Positions 43,806 to 53,002 of a stretch of 64,000 nt of DNA are shown here, in pieces. Each line of letters opens with the position of its first letter. Positions within the stretch are counted from its first letter, which is position 1. The stretch covers positions 3,387,001-3,451,000 of the forward strand of contig NZ_FNLB01000006.1 of NCBI RefSeq assembly GCF_900104145.1, read 5' to 3'. Origin of the DNA: Pseudovibrio sp. Tun.PSC04-5.I4. GTDB taxonomy: Bacteria > Pseudomonadota > Alphaproteobacteria > Rhizobiales > Stappiaceae. The notes below the pieces were generated by a model that worked only from the letters and a program-made list of their open reading frames with translations, did no database searches and was not told the origin of the DNA. Both the position numbers and the translations under genes were made by a program.

Positions 43806-44431
43806 ATGCGGGCACAAATATATAGCGCTCGAGCGGCTTGTTCCTATGTCAGTCGCGGGTTGATCAGGTCTGTGTGGGGAGTTGGCCAAAGCCGGTACGT
43901 TGCAACGTTGTTGTGGGAGTATGAGGGAAATCCATTCGCGCAGCCAGTACCGCTGCATGAGGTTCTCGTTTTGGGGTAGGGAGCCTTTTTGGGCCAAGGC
44001 ATAGAACGAATGCTGAATGTGTCACTAGTTGGCTGAAGCACATTCACGTGGTGGCAGATATCGACGCTGTGTTGCAGGAACGATGTATGAATGGTGAATA
44101 TCTGCTGAGTTTGGGGCACTCAGTATATGGCGTGCAAGATCCTCGGGGAGAGTTTCTATTAGGGATGCTCATGAATAGTGAGTTGGATCACCCTGTCATT
44201 GAATTGATTCCGTTACTGCAACAGAGGTCTAATAAGCTCTTTGGTAGATATTTAAATTTGGATTTTCCACTAACACTTTGGGCGAAGATTTTGGGCTTAC
44301 CAAAAAATTTCGTGGGAATTTTGTTTTGTATTTCAAGAATTAGCGGTTGGATTGCGCAGGGGCTAGAACAATATCAAATACAAGAACAAATACGTCCGCG
44401 TGCTGCATATGTTGGTATTCGTCCTACCTAA
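43806..44431 (+). pseudogene. Decayed citrate synthase-like gene
   Basis: Two separated pieces of a citrate synthase-family gene with an N-terminal helix-turn-helix-like part. The first, 43806-43979, encodes AACSYVSRGLIRS and GQSRYVATLLWEYE, resembling the YAYVSRGLIRSE...SRRY start of that family, and ends in a stop. The second, about 44048-44431, encodes the C-terminal domain: SLGHSVYGVQDPRGEFLL (the GHxVYxxxDPR active-site region), LPLTLWAKILGLPKN-like text, then ISGWIAQGLEQYQ and IRPRAAYVG. The large middle portion, with the first catalytic histidines, is missing and stops intervene, so no working enzyme is expected. Confidence 0.8.
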
Positions 44432-44777
44432 AGGATGGGTCCTTTGAATAGTTAATTTTTTTGATCTTTAACCAGAACGCGTACAACAAAATTGTTCTAA
44501 CATATCCTAGCGTAAAATTAAATAACTTATGACTATATGTTGTATTTATATTTATATCGATAATTTGTACTGAATTCATTCAAGTATAAAATGAATTATC
44601 AATAATTGAATTGGTGTGTATCTATGTTATCTATTGTGGAAATGTAGTGTTTTACATAATTTTTGACGTGACCTAGTTGATTTGGGGGTGTTCAAATTGG
44701 GGAGGCACTATGCTAGGTCTACATCATTAATTGGAATATTCGTTGAATCTCTCACTCTATCAAGAATAAGGCATTTC
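44432..44777. other. AT-rich intergenic region upstream of the LysR gene
   Basis: No gene seen. The sequence is markedly AT-rich between 44440 and 44680, unlike its flanks, and adjoins the citrate synthase remnant. It may be decayed or transferred DNA. It presumably contains the LysR promoter. Confidence 0.5.
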
Positions 44778-45710
44778 ATGAATCGTTTGCCCCCTTTGAA
44801 TGCTTTGGTCGCGTTTCGTGCTGTTATGGAAACTGGGAGTTTGGTTTCGGCGGCTCAAAAACTCGCAATTACCGCGAGTGCGGTGAGTCACCGGCTGAAG
44901 GCGCTGGAGGATCATCTGGGGTTGGAGCTGTTTGAGCGCCGGTCTCGTGCAGTGTTTCCAACTGCGGCTGCTTATCGCTATGCCTCTGAAATTGCCGATG
45001 CTTTTGACCGCATTGCGACTGCTACTCGTACGATTGAAGCTGTCGGGAACCGGGATACCTTGAGCATCAACTGTTCCTCCAGTTTTGCGAGCAACTGGCT
45101 GCTGCGCCGTCTGCGTTCCTTTACTGCACTGAACGCTGAAATTACAGTTACTGTGTCCAGCACTGGAAGTGATCAGGCCGTTGATGGCGGGCTTTTTGAT
45201 CTGGTGTTTACGCGGCAATCCACCACGCCAGAGGAATTTGAAGAGATTTCTCTAGGGCGTGAGAAATTCCGTCCCCTCATCTCACCTGAGTTACTCGACA
45301 CGTTGGGTTACCCTAAGAAACCAAATGAGCTTTTGAAGCTGCCGATCATTCGCAGTGAAGGGGCTTCTGTTTCCTGGGAAACATGGTTGTCTGAGGCTGG
45401 TGTGGCGAACCCTATTGTCAATGAGATGATGGTGTTTGAAAACGCAGCTCTGTCTCTTGATGCTGCAGAGCAAGGCTTTGGGATCGTTCTGGAATCCAAC
45501 CTGCTCAGCGCGGCGGCTGAAACTGCTGGCCGGCTTGTTCCGATATTCCCGGAATACCAGCGGGATGGGAGCGAGCATCGTTTGATGTGGCGTGAAAAGC
45601 GCGGTGTTGAGCCAAAAATCCGCAGTTTCCGCGAATGGCTGGAAAGCCAGCTTCGCTACGAGCGTCTGGGTGAAGAAGCCTATGAGCCTATGGCTGCGTT
45701 GGTCGACTGA
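44778..45710 (+). CDS. LysR-family transcriptional regulator
   Basis: A 310-residue LysR regulator. The N-terminal winged helix (about 1-60) opens with the GcvA-like RLPPLNALVAFRAVMETGS and continues with AITASAVSHRLKALEDHLG and LFERRSRAV. The effector-binding domain follows from about 90. The ATG at 44778 is where family similarity begins, though the frame is open upstream. No metabolic gene is clearly paired with it; the citrate synthase remnant lies upstream on the same strand. Target unknown. Confidence 0.9.
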   Translation: MNRLPPLNALVAFRAVMETGSLVSAAQKLAITASAVSHRLKALEDHLGLELFERRSRAVFPTAAAYRYASEIADAFDRIATATRTIEAVGNRDTLSINCSSSFASNWLLRRLRSFTALNAEITVTVSSTGSDQAVDGGLFDLVFTRQSTTPEEFEEISLGREKFRPLISPELLDTLGYPKKPNELLKLPIIRSEGASVSWETWLSEAGVANPIVNEMMVFENAALSLDAAEQGFGIVLESNLLSAAAETAGRLVPIFPEYQRDGSEHRLMWREKRGVEPKIRSFREWLESQLRYERLGEEAYEPMAALVD

Positions 45711-45776
45711 CCTCTTTGCAAGGTTTTGCGTTGTTTGCGTGAAAACCTGAGTTAAATTGCATTGCTATGATGGATT

Positions 45777-45805
45777 GGGCGGATATTCAGGTCTCCGCCC
45801 TTTTT
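45777..45805 (+). terminator. Terminator of the LysR gene
   Basis: GGGCGGA (45777-45783) pairs with TCCGCCC (45794-45800), followed by TTTTT. A second hairpin, AGGTTTT/AAAACCT (45721-45748), lies between the stop codon and this terminator. Confidence 0.88.
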
Positions 45806-46050
45806 GTTAGGTGAAATACGTAGCAACCTCGAAGTATAGAGGGCCGACTGCCAAAAGGTGAGTAGGGTTCATCAATACAAAATGCCTCTATGGAAGTTGA
45901 CCTAAGATTCTTCTGTTCATCCTTGATGAAATCCCTTAGAAGCTACAAAATAAAAGCGCGCCCCATTTGTCCCCGCAGGGGAAGGGTTGCTGCGCAAACC
46001 AGTCGCTCGATCGCAGAGCTGAGAAAACACCAGAGAATTTGGTCGCTAGA

Positions 46051-47697
46051 ATGAAACGCTCGGAACTCCTTATGCCTGCGGGCAACTTGCAGAAGCTGAA
46101 GATTGCTGTTTTGTATGGTGCAGATGCAATTTACCTCGGTACCCCAGATATGTCGCTGCGCACAAAAGCGGAATTTACGCTTGAGCAGGTGGTTGAGGGT
46201 ATTGAGTTTGCGCACAAACACGGCAAAAAGGTTTACCTGACCCTGAACCTGTTTTCGCATAACAAGGATATTCCCAAGCTAGACGAGTATGCGGCGACCG
46301 TTCGTGACATTAAACCAGATGGATTGCTCATCGCCGATCCGGGTGTCTTTATGTACATGAAGAAGCTGCTGCCGGATGTGCCGCTGCATATTTCCACGCA
46401 AGCCAATGTGTGTTCGTGGCTTTCGGTTGATTTTTGGAAAGAGCAAGGTGCTGCGCTGGTTGTTCTGGCGCGTGAAGTTTCCTTCCCAGAGCTTTCTGAG
46501 ATTCGTGAGAAGTGCCCGGATATTCGTCTTGAGGCGTTTGTTCATGGCGCGATGTGCATGACCTATTCCGGTCGCTGCCTGCTTTCCAACTTTATGGCTG
46601 AGCGTGGCGCGAACCAAGGTAACTGCGCAAACTCCTGCCGCTGGAACTACAAGGTTCGTATGCGGATGAAAGACGGCACCATCAACGAGCTTGAGCTGAA
46701 CGAAGACAACATTGGTATGTTTGAGTTCTTGCTGGAAGAGGAATGTCGTCCGGGCGAGCTGATGCCTATTTTAGAAGATGGTCGCGGGTCTTACATTCTC
46801 AACTCCAAAGACCTGTGCCTGATGCCGAAGCTTGATGAGCTGATGCGCATTGGCGTTGATACGCTCAAAGTCGAGGGGCGTGGCAAGTCCATGTACTACG
46901 TGGCCGTGGTTGCGCGTGCCTACCGCATGGCGATTGATGACTACTACCGTGATCCTGAGAATTGGAACCCGCAGAAGTACATGGATGAGATGTACAGCGT
47001 GGCCAACCGTGGCTACACGACTGCGTTCCATGATGGCCGTTTGAACAACTACGCCCATAACTACGAGGACACCCATTCTATTGGTGAGTGGGAGTTTGCC
47101 GGCATCCTAGAAAAAGTCACTGATGACGCTTTCTACATGAAGGTAAAAAACAGGATCATTGCGGGCGAGGTTCTGGAGTTTCTTCAGCCAATGTCCGGTG
47201 AAAGTATTCTGCTGCGTATCTATGAATTTGAAAATGCCAAGTCTGGTGAAGTTACTCAGGAAGTGCATGCGGGCAAGCAGCCTCAGCTTCGCATTCCGTT
47301 TTCTCTTTTCGATAAGGAAGAGATTGCTGGCTTTAAAGACCGCTTCCCGGTCAACACCATCGTGCGCAAAGAGCGTCCGCTTACACCAGACCAGTGGAAC
47401 CGTTTGAAGCTTGACCGTATTGGTGAGCGTATTGAAGCGCGCGGCGAAGCAACGCCTGCGCAGGAAAATAAATACGAGAGCCAGCGTGATAAGTTGATTG
47501 ATGCCATTGCAGAAGGCAGTCAGGACCGCAAAGCGAAGTCTCCGCGTCTTGGCCTTGAAGTATGCTGTGGCCGTGGCTGTAACGGCTGTATGATCTTCTG
47601 GGAAGATCCAAAGTTTGAAAAAGCACGTGAAATTCTGAAGACGAAAAAGCAAGGCGAGATGTTCGCCCGCAATGCATTGAAGCATGACGTGAGCTAG
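46051..47697 (+). CDS. U32-family protein with C-terminal Cys cluster
   Basis: A 548-residue U32 'peptidase' family protein; better-studied relatives (YegQ/TrhP, RlhA) act in prephenate-linked hydroxylation of tRNA or rRNA rather than proteolysis. The TIM-barrel start ELLMPAGNLQKLKIAVLYGADAIYLG, the family signature FVHGAMCMTYSGRCLLS near 170-186 and nearby Cys in GNCANSCRW, probable Fe-S ligands, are present. The C terminus carries an extra cluster, C505, C506, C510 and C513 in EVCCGRGCNGCMIFWEDPKF, resembling the oxidoreductase-like CCxSGCxxCV motif. The ATG at 46051 is where homology begins. Substrate not determined. Confidence 0.88.
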   Translation: MKRSELLMPAGNLQKLKIAVLYGADAIYLGTPDMSLRTKAEFTLEQVVEGIEFAHKHGKKVYLTLNLFSHNKDIPKLDEYAATVRDIKPDGLLIADPGVFMYMKKLLPDVPLHISTQANVCSWLSVDFWKEQGAALVVLAREVSFPELSEIREKCPDIRLEAFVHGAMCMTYSGRCLLSNFMAERGANQGNCANSCRWNYKVRMRMKDGTINELELNEDNIGMFEFLLEEECRPGELMPILEDGRGSYILNSKDLCLMPKLDELMRIGVDTLKVEGRGKSMYYVAVVARAYRMAIDDYYRDPENWNPQKYMDEMYSVANRGYTTAFHDGRLNNYAHNYEDTHSIGEWEFAGILEKVTDDAFYMKVKNRIIAGEVLEFLQPMSGESILLRIYEFENAKSGEVTQEVHAGKQPQLRIPFSLFDKEEIAGFKDRFPVNTIVRKERPLTPDQWNRLKLDRIGERIEARGEATPAQENKYESQRDKLIDAIAEGSQDRKAKSPRLGLEVCCGRGCNGCMIFWEDPKFEKAREILKTKKQGEMFARNALKHDVS

Positions 47698-47725
47698 ACC
47701 TGCTAGTTTAGGTGCTATGAATTTG

Positions 47726-47755
47726 AAGCCCGGTGTAGTTGCCGGGCTTTTTTTA
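47726..47755 (+). terminator. Terminator of the U32 gene
   Basis: AAGCCCGG (47726-47733) and CCGGGCTT (47742-47749) form an 8-bp stem followed by a TTTTTTT run. It lies at the end of the convergent membrane-protein gene. Confidence 0.92.
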
Positions 47756-49039
47756 TTATCCGTTTGGCTGTGTTGGGATGGGCAGGTCTATTCTAGCTTC
47801 GCCATGTCCCGGGAGAGGAGCGAATATGGCCTGTAACAGCAATTGACGGTCATCTTCTTTTGCCACGCCTTCACTGATCAAATTCAAATAAGTATCCAGC
47901 ACCACACGACGCTGACTTGCATCATCCATCAATACCAATGAGCGCAAAACGTACCGAACCACTAATCGACAAATCCAGAAATAGATCACTAATGGAACAG
48001 TGAGGAAAAAGAGTTTCCCCACCTGCCGGATGAGTTCAACACCTAAGCTTATCTCTTGAGATGAAGATGAGTTAGCTATGGGATTTAGGCTTTGGGCAAA
48101 AAGATTAGAGACCTTAGCAACAAAATTTATAATTTCAGCATGACTTGCGATGGCTTGATAAGGAATACATATCAACGCGAATAGCAACACGGTTAAGCTC
48201 AGCCAGAAGCTCCAGCAGTGTCCATTCCTCTTGCTTTTCCATTGCAATCTAGCTTTCTCAAGCTTCGCAGATTCTTTGACTTCCAGGACAGCGTTGGCGG
48301 CATCTTCCTTAAAACTTGCGATGATGCTGGCTTTATTGTTTTCAATGTCACTCACTGCTTTGGATGCTGCCTCGTGCAAACCCTTCTTTAAACGGTCATC
48401 GACCTCGATTGCGCTCGCCTGCAAGCTATCAATGCGATGTGTTAACTCATTAAATTGGGAGGACTGGGCATCCATTTTGGATTTTACGGTTTTTGATGCC
48501 TCATCATTGATCAGGCGTTTGATTTGATCATTGGAACTGTGCCTTTTGTGCAGGCGGATTGCTGCGTATTGTTGGAAAACAAACAGGAAAACGGGGACAT
48601 TTCTGGCTGATAGGATTGCCAGAATATCAGTTCTCAACATCTGAAGTTCAAAGATAATTGCGGCAAGTCCAATTAGTGACCAATAGCTGGTTTCTTGAGT
48701 TTGTAAGCTTCTTCTTTTAATTTGCTCAAGGTTCCGCTTTGAGATGATTGGGAGACTAAACCCGATCCTTTCTTTATCACCGGCTGGACCTAGTAGCTGA
48801 ACTAAGCCTGTTTCCTGAATAGATAGGATTTCGTTGATAAACGTTACTACGATTTCGCATTCTTGGCGTTCATCAGGACTGTTGACTCTGCCTAAAAGTG
48901 ATTGGGCGAGTTGTTTGTAATCGTCTTTTAAATTTTCGATTTTTGCTGTTTTGTGGGTGGGTTCAGTTAGCACTGTGAATGTTCTTTCCGACAAAAAGAA
49001 GTCGGCCCATTCATCTAAAAACTCTTCAAAACGCAGCAT
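47756..49039 (-). CDS. Membrane protein with coiled coil, DUF6161-like
   Basis: A 427-residue protein of unknown function. A soluble N-terminal part has a weak hydrophobic stretch at about 118-140; a long helical, charged region from about 185 to 265 (IKRLINDEASKTVKSKMD, KKGLHEAASKAVSD) looks like a coiled coil. Two membrane segments follow near 272-295 (SFWLSLTVLLFALICIPY) and 342-362 (LFFLTVPLVIYFWICRLVV). The C-terminal block DDASQRRVVLDTYLNLISEG with LLLQAIFAPLPGHGEARIDL resembles, as I recall, the DUF6161 family. It stands alone, convergent with the U32 gene. Confidence 0.72.
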   Translation of the reverse strand: MLRFEEFLDEWADFFLSERTFTVLTEPTHKTAKIENLKDDYKQLAQSLLGRVNSPDERQECEIVVTFINEILSIQETGLVQLLGPAGDKERIGFSLPIISKRNLEQIKRRSLQTQETSYWSLIGLAAIIFELQMLRTDILAILSARNVPVFLFVFQQYAAIRLHKRHSSNDQIKRLINDEASKTVKSKMDAQSSQFNELTHRIDSLQASAIEVDDRLKKGLHEAASKAVSDIENNKASIIASFKEDAANAVLEVKESAKLEKARLQWKSKRNGHCWSFWLSLTVLLFALICIPYQAIASHAEIINFVAKVSNLFAQSLNPIANSSSSQEISLGVELIRQVGKLFFLTVPLVIYFWICRLVVRYVLRSLVLMDDASQRRVVLDTYLNLISEGVAKEDDRQLLLQAIFAPLPGHGEARIDLPIPTQPNG

Positions 49040-49644
49040 TGTCCGTCTCGCACCAATACCTTAACTACTTGGTCCAGTGGAGGGGAGATGCAGTCGATCG
49101 TCAAGTGTAGATGCATCTATAAGTTGTTTTTGCCAGCGCCTAACTTAGCTCTTCATGTTAGCAGAGGCAGCGGGATTTTGTTTTGTTTCTCTTTGGTTTT
49201 ATTGATTTTCTGTCTGTTAAATAGAGTCTTCCGGTACGCATAAGGCAAATAATTTCTTAGTGTAAGGCAAATATCACAGTTGAATTCGAGCAGTGTTTTC
49301 ATTTTTGGGTTTTGAAAGAGGAAATATAATTGGATTTCTACAATGGAAGCTGACGTTGTTTGTAATTTTTAGTAATTGATTGAATTTATGTAGTTTTTCG
49401 AAATTGAACATTGAGTTTTGGAGATATGTGTTCCTCCTGAATTTATTCTTGCTCCGTTGATCGAGAAATGTGTTTTAGGGAGATAATCATTCTGGTTGCC
49501 TGAGTTACTATCGAAAATCGTTTCTAACGCGCTGCAGAGCGAAAATAATGACACTCTATTTTCCACTAGCTTAATTCAGTAGATTCTGAATTACCCCCAA
49601 CTTGCCTCTACTTGCTATTACACGGCGCTATTAGAGGCGAACAA
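49040..49644. other. AT-rich intergenic region
   Basis: About 600 bases with no supported gene. The centre (49230-49480) is strongly AT-rich. A 65-codon minus-strand frame at 49369-49566 has no motif and is probably chance. The right end provides the promoter and ribosome site of the lipoprotein pair. Confidence 0.5.
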
Positions 49645-50193
49645 ATGAGCTCCAGATTCAACGTTATAGCTGGCTGTGCCCTGCTCCTTTTAGGGGCCTG
49701 TGCACAGATGCCAAAAGATGTGATGCAGGTCGGTGAAAAACACAAGGCCATGAAAGTGGCCCAGTCCCGAACGGTCGTTACTCCCAAGAAAAAAGAGGTT
49801 CTCCTTTCTGGAGCAAAGGCTCTTCAGGATATGGGCTTTACGATTGATAGCACTGATCCAGATCTTGGGCTTGTTGTTGGCTCCAAGCGGCGTGATGCTA
49901 CGGATGGGCGACAAATGGCGCTGGCTGTAGCTGGTGCTGCGGTGCAAACTGTTCTGTTTGGTCCGATTATTGGGTATGCAACTTTCAAATATGATGACGA
50001 GCAAACGGTCCGTGCCTCCTTAACTGCTGGCGAAGGGGATAAAGGGACGGATTTGCGCATTAATGTGCAGCGCGTCGTTTTAGACCAGAGAGGCGGTATC
50101 TCCAGACAAGAGACGGTTCAAGATGCCGAGTTGTACAGCACCTTTTATGACACGTTGGGCGCGTCCATCCCTTGGCAAGTAACGGGAGGCTAG
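49645..50193 (+). CDS. Lipoprotein, first of a pair
   Basis: A 182-residue exported lipoprotein. The signal sequence ends in the lipobox LLGAC, with lipidated Cys near residue 20. The mature part has KKEVLLSGAKALQDMGFTID and a glycine/alanine-rich hydrophobic stretch (ALAVAGAAVQTVLFGPIIGY) that may insert in or lie on a membrane. The second lipoprotein starts 1 base after its stop and shares the motif MQDMGF. The ATG at 49645 has GAGGCG upstream; earlier in-frame starts precede it. Function unknown; the pair may act as one envelope complex. Confidence 0.75.
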   Translation: MSSRFNVIAGCALLLLGACAQMPKDVMQVGEKHKAMKVAQSRTVVTPKKKEVLLSGAKALQDMGFTIDSTDPDLGLVVGSKRRDATDGRQMALAVAGAAVQTVLFGPIIGYATFKYDDEQTVRASLTAGEGDKGTDLRINVQRVVLDQRGGISRQETVQDAELYSTFYDTLGASIPWQVTGG

Positions 50194-50194
50194 A

Positions 50195-50635
50195 ATGATG
50201 GTTTGTTCACTTAAAGCACTTGCGCGCCTGACCGTTCTGGTGAGTGTTGTTGGCCTCGCTGCGTGTCAGATGAAATCAGAAGACAATGTGTTTGATATTG
50301 ATGCGTCTGAACAGAGCGGACTGCGTCAGATCCAGACCAGAACCTTCAAAACCAAAGACAAGGATAAAGCTCTGCGCTCTGTAATGACGACCATGCAAGA
50401 CATGGGTTTTGTGATCCGGAATGCGAATAAAGAGCTGGGCACCGTCAGTGGTACCAAGTTGGAAGGGTATCAATTGCGGATGACTGTGAGCGTTATTCCA
50501 AGCCTTGATGGTAATATGGTCGTCCGGGCGAATGCATCCTACAACGAAGAGGCCGTCGATTCAGAGGCGGCTTATAACGACTACTTTTCAATACTGGAGA
50601 AGGAGTTGAATATCTCGGGACAAGAGTTGGGATAG
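50195..50635 (+). CDS. Lipoprotein, second of a pair
   Basis: A 146-residue lipoprotein with lipobox GLAAC (Cys near residue 26). The mature domain VMTTMQDMGFVIRNANKELG then TVSGTKLEGYQLRMTV matches the order of elements in the upstream protein, suggesting a shared fold and common origin. A GGGAGG ribosome site overlaps the end of the first gene. A strong terminator follows. Function unknown. Confidence 0.75.
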   Translation: MMVCSLKALARLTVLVSVVGLAACQMKSEDNVFDIDASEQSGLRQIQTRTFKTKDKDKALRSVMTTMQDMGFVIRNANKELGTVSGTKLEGYQLRMTVSVIPSLDGNMVVRANASYNEEAVDSEAAYNDYFSILEKELNISGQELG

Positions 50636-50654
50636 ATCTCTTGCATTTATAATG

Positions 50655-50687
50655 AAAAGCCCGGAGCGGAGTGCGCACCGGGCTTTT
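50655..50687. terminator. Bidirectional terminator between lipoprotein and mch genes
   Basis: AAAAGCCCGG (50655-50664) and CCGGGCTTTT (50678-50687) form a 10-bp stem with A/T tails on both sides, between convergent genes. Confidence 0.9.
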
Positions 50688-50702
50688 GTGTTTGTTTGGC
50701 TG

Positions 50703-51785
50703 TTAAACTGGGATGACGACCCAGTAGTCCAGATCAAGGATCACGCCCTCTTCATATTTCCCAACATTGTTTTTGTATGGGAAATCTCCGCAGGTGAGAT
50801 CCTTTGTGGCAACGAGGCGCAATCGCAATGCAGCGATGTCGCTTCGGCCTTCGATGCGTTTTTTGTCCAAAACCTGCGACCACGCGTAGACCGTATCGCC
50901 AGCAAACAGCGGGGCGATGTGTCGACCTGCATTGATGCCAGTGATGTGGAAGGCGTTGCCAAGTCCGTTAAAGGACAGCGCACGGGCCAGTGAGATGACA
51001 TGGCCGCCATAGATCAATCGCTTGCCAAAGCGGCTGTTCTGCTCGCTGTGGTGATTGAAATGAACTTTGGCCGTGTTCTGGTACAGGCGCGTGGCGAGTT
51101 GGTGCTCCGCTTCCTCAACCGTCATGCCATCCACGTGGTCGATCTTTTCTCCCACTTCATAGTCGTCGAAGCGGAATGGAGATCCTGACAGGTCGAAGTC
51201 CCAGTTCTCGATGGAAAGCTCTGGAACAGCTTGTCCCAAGCTGCTTTCTGATATGCTATCTGGTAAGTCCGGCAGGATCATTTCTGGTGCGGGCGCATTT
51301 TCATCACGCTTTTTCACCATAACCCAACGAGTGTATTCCAGAACCTTTTCCGGGTTGCCTGGCTCTTTGTGACGATAGCCAGAAGAGCGCACGTAAACAA
51401 CGCCGGTTTTGCCGTTAGAGTTCTCTTTGAGCCCTATGACCTGTGACGTGGCGGAGAGAGTGTCTCCGGCATAGACAGGCATCAAGAAACGGCAATCGGA
51501 ATATCCGAGATTAGCGACGGCGTTGAGCGAGATATCTCCCACTGTTTTGCCGAAAACCACGTGAAAGACTAATAAGTCATCCAGTGGGTAATATGGGTAA
51601 CCAATTTCCTCTGCGAAAGCAGTTCCCGATTGTACCGCAAATCGAGACCCGTATAACGCAGTATAAAGCGCGGTATCTCCTTCATTAATTGTTTTTGGTG
51701 TTCCATGTCTTACGATCTGGCCCACTTGAAAATCTTCAAAATAGTTACCGCAAGACGTTTTTGTCTTAATCGCAGTTAATGTCAT
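50703..51785 (-). CDS. mch: Mesaconyl-CoA hydratase (beta-methylmalyl-CoA dehydratase)
   Basis: A 360-residue double-hotdog MaoC-family enzyme that hydrates mesaconyl-CoA to beta-methylmalyl-CoA in the ethylmalonyl-CoA pathway of acetyl-CoA assimilation. Stretches EGDTALYTALYGSRFAVQSG, LLVFHVVFGKTVGDISLNAV and NLGYSDCRFLMPVYAGDTL closely match what I know of the Rhodobacter sphaeroides Mch. The second hotdog has HFNHHSEQNSRFGKRLIYGG and PLFAGDTVYAWSQVL. Other pathway genes (ccr, ecm, msd, mcl) are not in the window, so it is a detached single gene. Confidence 0.9.
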   Translation of the reverse strand: MTLTAIKTKTSCGNYFEDFQVGQIVRHGTPKTINEGDTALYTALYGSRFAVQSGTAFAEEIGYPYYPLDDLLVFHVVFGKTVGDISLNAVANLGYSDCRFLMPVYAGDTLSATSQVIGLKENSNGKTGVVYVRSSGYRHKEPGNPEKVLEYTRWVMVKKRDENAPAPEMILPDLPDSISESSLGQAVPELSIENWDFDLSGSPFRFDDYEVGEKIDHVDGMTVEEAEHQLATRLYQNTAKVHFNHHSEQNSRFGKRLIYGGHVISLARALSFNGLGNAFHITGINAGRHIAPLFAGDTVYAWSQVLDKKRIEGRSDIAALRLRLVATKDLTCGDFPYKNNVGKYEEGVILDLDYWVVIPV

Positions 51786-52318
51786 GTATGTAGTCCCCCA
51801 ACAACAACACGGCAGGCATTGAATGATAGGCGGGTTTTGATATCAAGCGACACTTTATGTGGGTTACAAATAGTACTCATTGTGTCTCTTTTGAGTATGA
51901 TATTTTGCCGATGTATTTATGCAGGTTACTCACTCGATTTTGTTAGCAAAGTAACATCAACAAGTTGATGAACTAATAGATAGCTCCGTAAATCTGCACT
52001 CTAGATAATCGACAAAATCATTCGATAGAAATAAACAAGTTTTCTGCGTGTTTGAGGTTTCTTATACCTCAGAATAAGTAGAAATAGGCAAGATAAATAT
52101 GAAATTGAATTAGGTAATTACGTCAAGTACTTTGCCGTTGGTACATGCAGATGTTGTGTTTGTAGGATTATGCAAGCGAATCATACAAATTGATATTTCC
52201 ACAAGGCTGGTTCATCTCTCACTCACATGTTTTGAAACTGTACCGAGTAGACCCCCTGAATTGCATTGGTTTTACCGCTAGTTCGACGCGCTACTATGTC
52301 AGCGGGGAGGTCAATCCC
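51786..52318. other. AT-rich intergenic region upstream of mch
   Basis: About 530 AT-rich bases with no recognised gene, holding the promoter of mch and that of the small membrane protein. No strong palindrome was identified. Confidence 0.5.
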
Positions 52319-52510
52319 ATGGTTAGCTTTTTCTGGCGAGTTATTGGAGTTGTATTACTGGCGTGGGTCGCTTGGGATCTCTATGCTGGGTATACGCTTC
52401 TTTATGACGTGATTTACCGGTCTATGGATCCATTGATGTATTGGATCGGCATTGCATTGTGGTCCGCACTTGGGCTCAGCTGCTTTTTCTCTTCGGGCGG
52501 GAAGGACTAA
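52319..52510 (+). CDS. Small membrane protein, 63 residues
   Basis: A 63-residue protein with two hydrophobic segments, SFFWRVIGVVLLAWVAWDLYA (minus its ends, about 6-22) and YWIGIALWSALGLSCFF (about 43-59), separated by a short loop containing TLLYDVIYRSMDP. A strong GGGGAGG site lies nine bases before the ATG at 52319; the longer open frame upstream has no such support. Function unknown. Confidence 0.7.
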   Translation: MVSFFWRVIGVVLLAWVAWDLYAGYTLLYDVIYRSMDPLMYWIGIALWSALGLSCFFSSGGKD

Positions 52511-52618
52511 CTTCGGCATATTTCAGTTGATGGGGTGGAGTTCTCAAGTCATGTTGCTCTCTTGAACCGTGATGTTTCTGTGTGGTTCGATGTTCATTCA
52601 TAAAAGCGAGCAAACGCT

Positions 52619-53002
52619 ATGGCGCACAAAAAACTCATCTCCTCCGGCTCTCCATTTGAAAAAATTGCCGGTTATTCCCGTGCCGTTGTTGATGGGGAGT
52701 TTGTGCATGTCTCTGGCACGACGGGCTATGACTACTCCACCATGGTCATGCCTGCTGATGTTGGAGCGCAGACGGTAAATGCGCTTGAAACAATCAAGGG
52801 TGCGCTGGCTGAAGCGGGTTGCTCTTTGTCTGATGTAGTGCGGGCACGGTATTACGTGACCGATCGCAATAATGTCGAACCTGTTTTTGCTGTGCTGGGT
52901 GAGTATTTTGGTGAGATCCGTCCAGCTGCGACTATGGTAATTTGTGACCTCATCAAAGAAGAGATGAAGGTTGAAATCGAAGTGACTGCCCGCAAGACAT
53001 AA
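52619..53002 (+). CDS. RidA-family protein
   Basis: A 127-residue cytoplasmic RidA/YjgF/Rid-family protein without signal peptide. Family elements are SRAVVDGEFVHVSGTTGYDY, TVNALETIKGALAEAG and RARYYVTDR, with the conserved Arg used for substrate carboxylate binding and the closing KVEIEVTARKT strand. It may deaminate imines or belong to a Rid subgroup of unknown chemistry. It is a second, distinct Rid protein beside the exported one at 32596. Confidence 0.9.
   Translation: MAHKKLISSGSPFEKIAGYSRAVVDGEFVHVSGTTGYDYSTMVMPADVGAQTVNALETIKGALAEAGCSLSDVVRARYYVTDRNNVEPVFAVLGEYFGEIRPAATMVICDLIKEEMKVEIEVTARKT

Noticed and set aside
49369..49566. 65-codon minus-strand frame in an AT-rich gap
   Set aside because: Low-complexity composition and no ribosome site; most likely chance.
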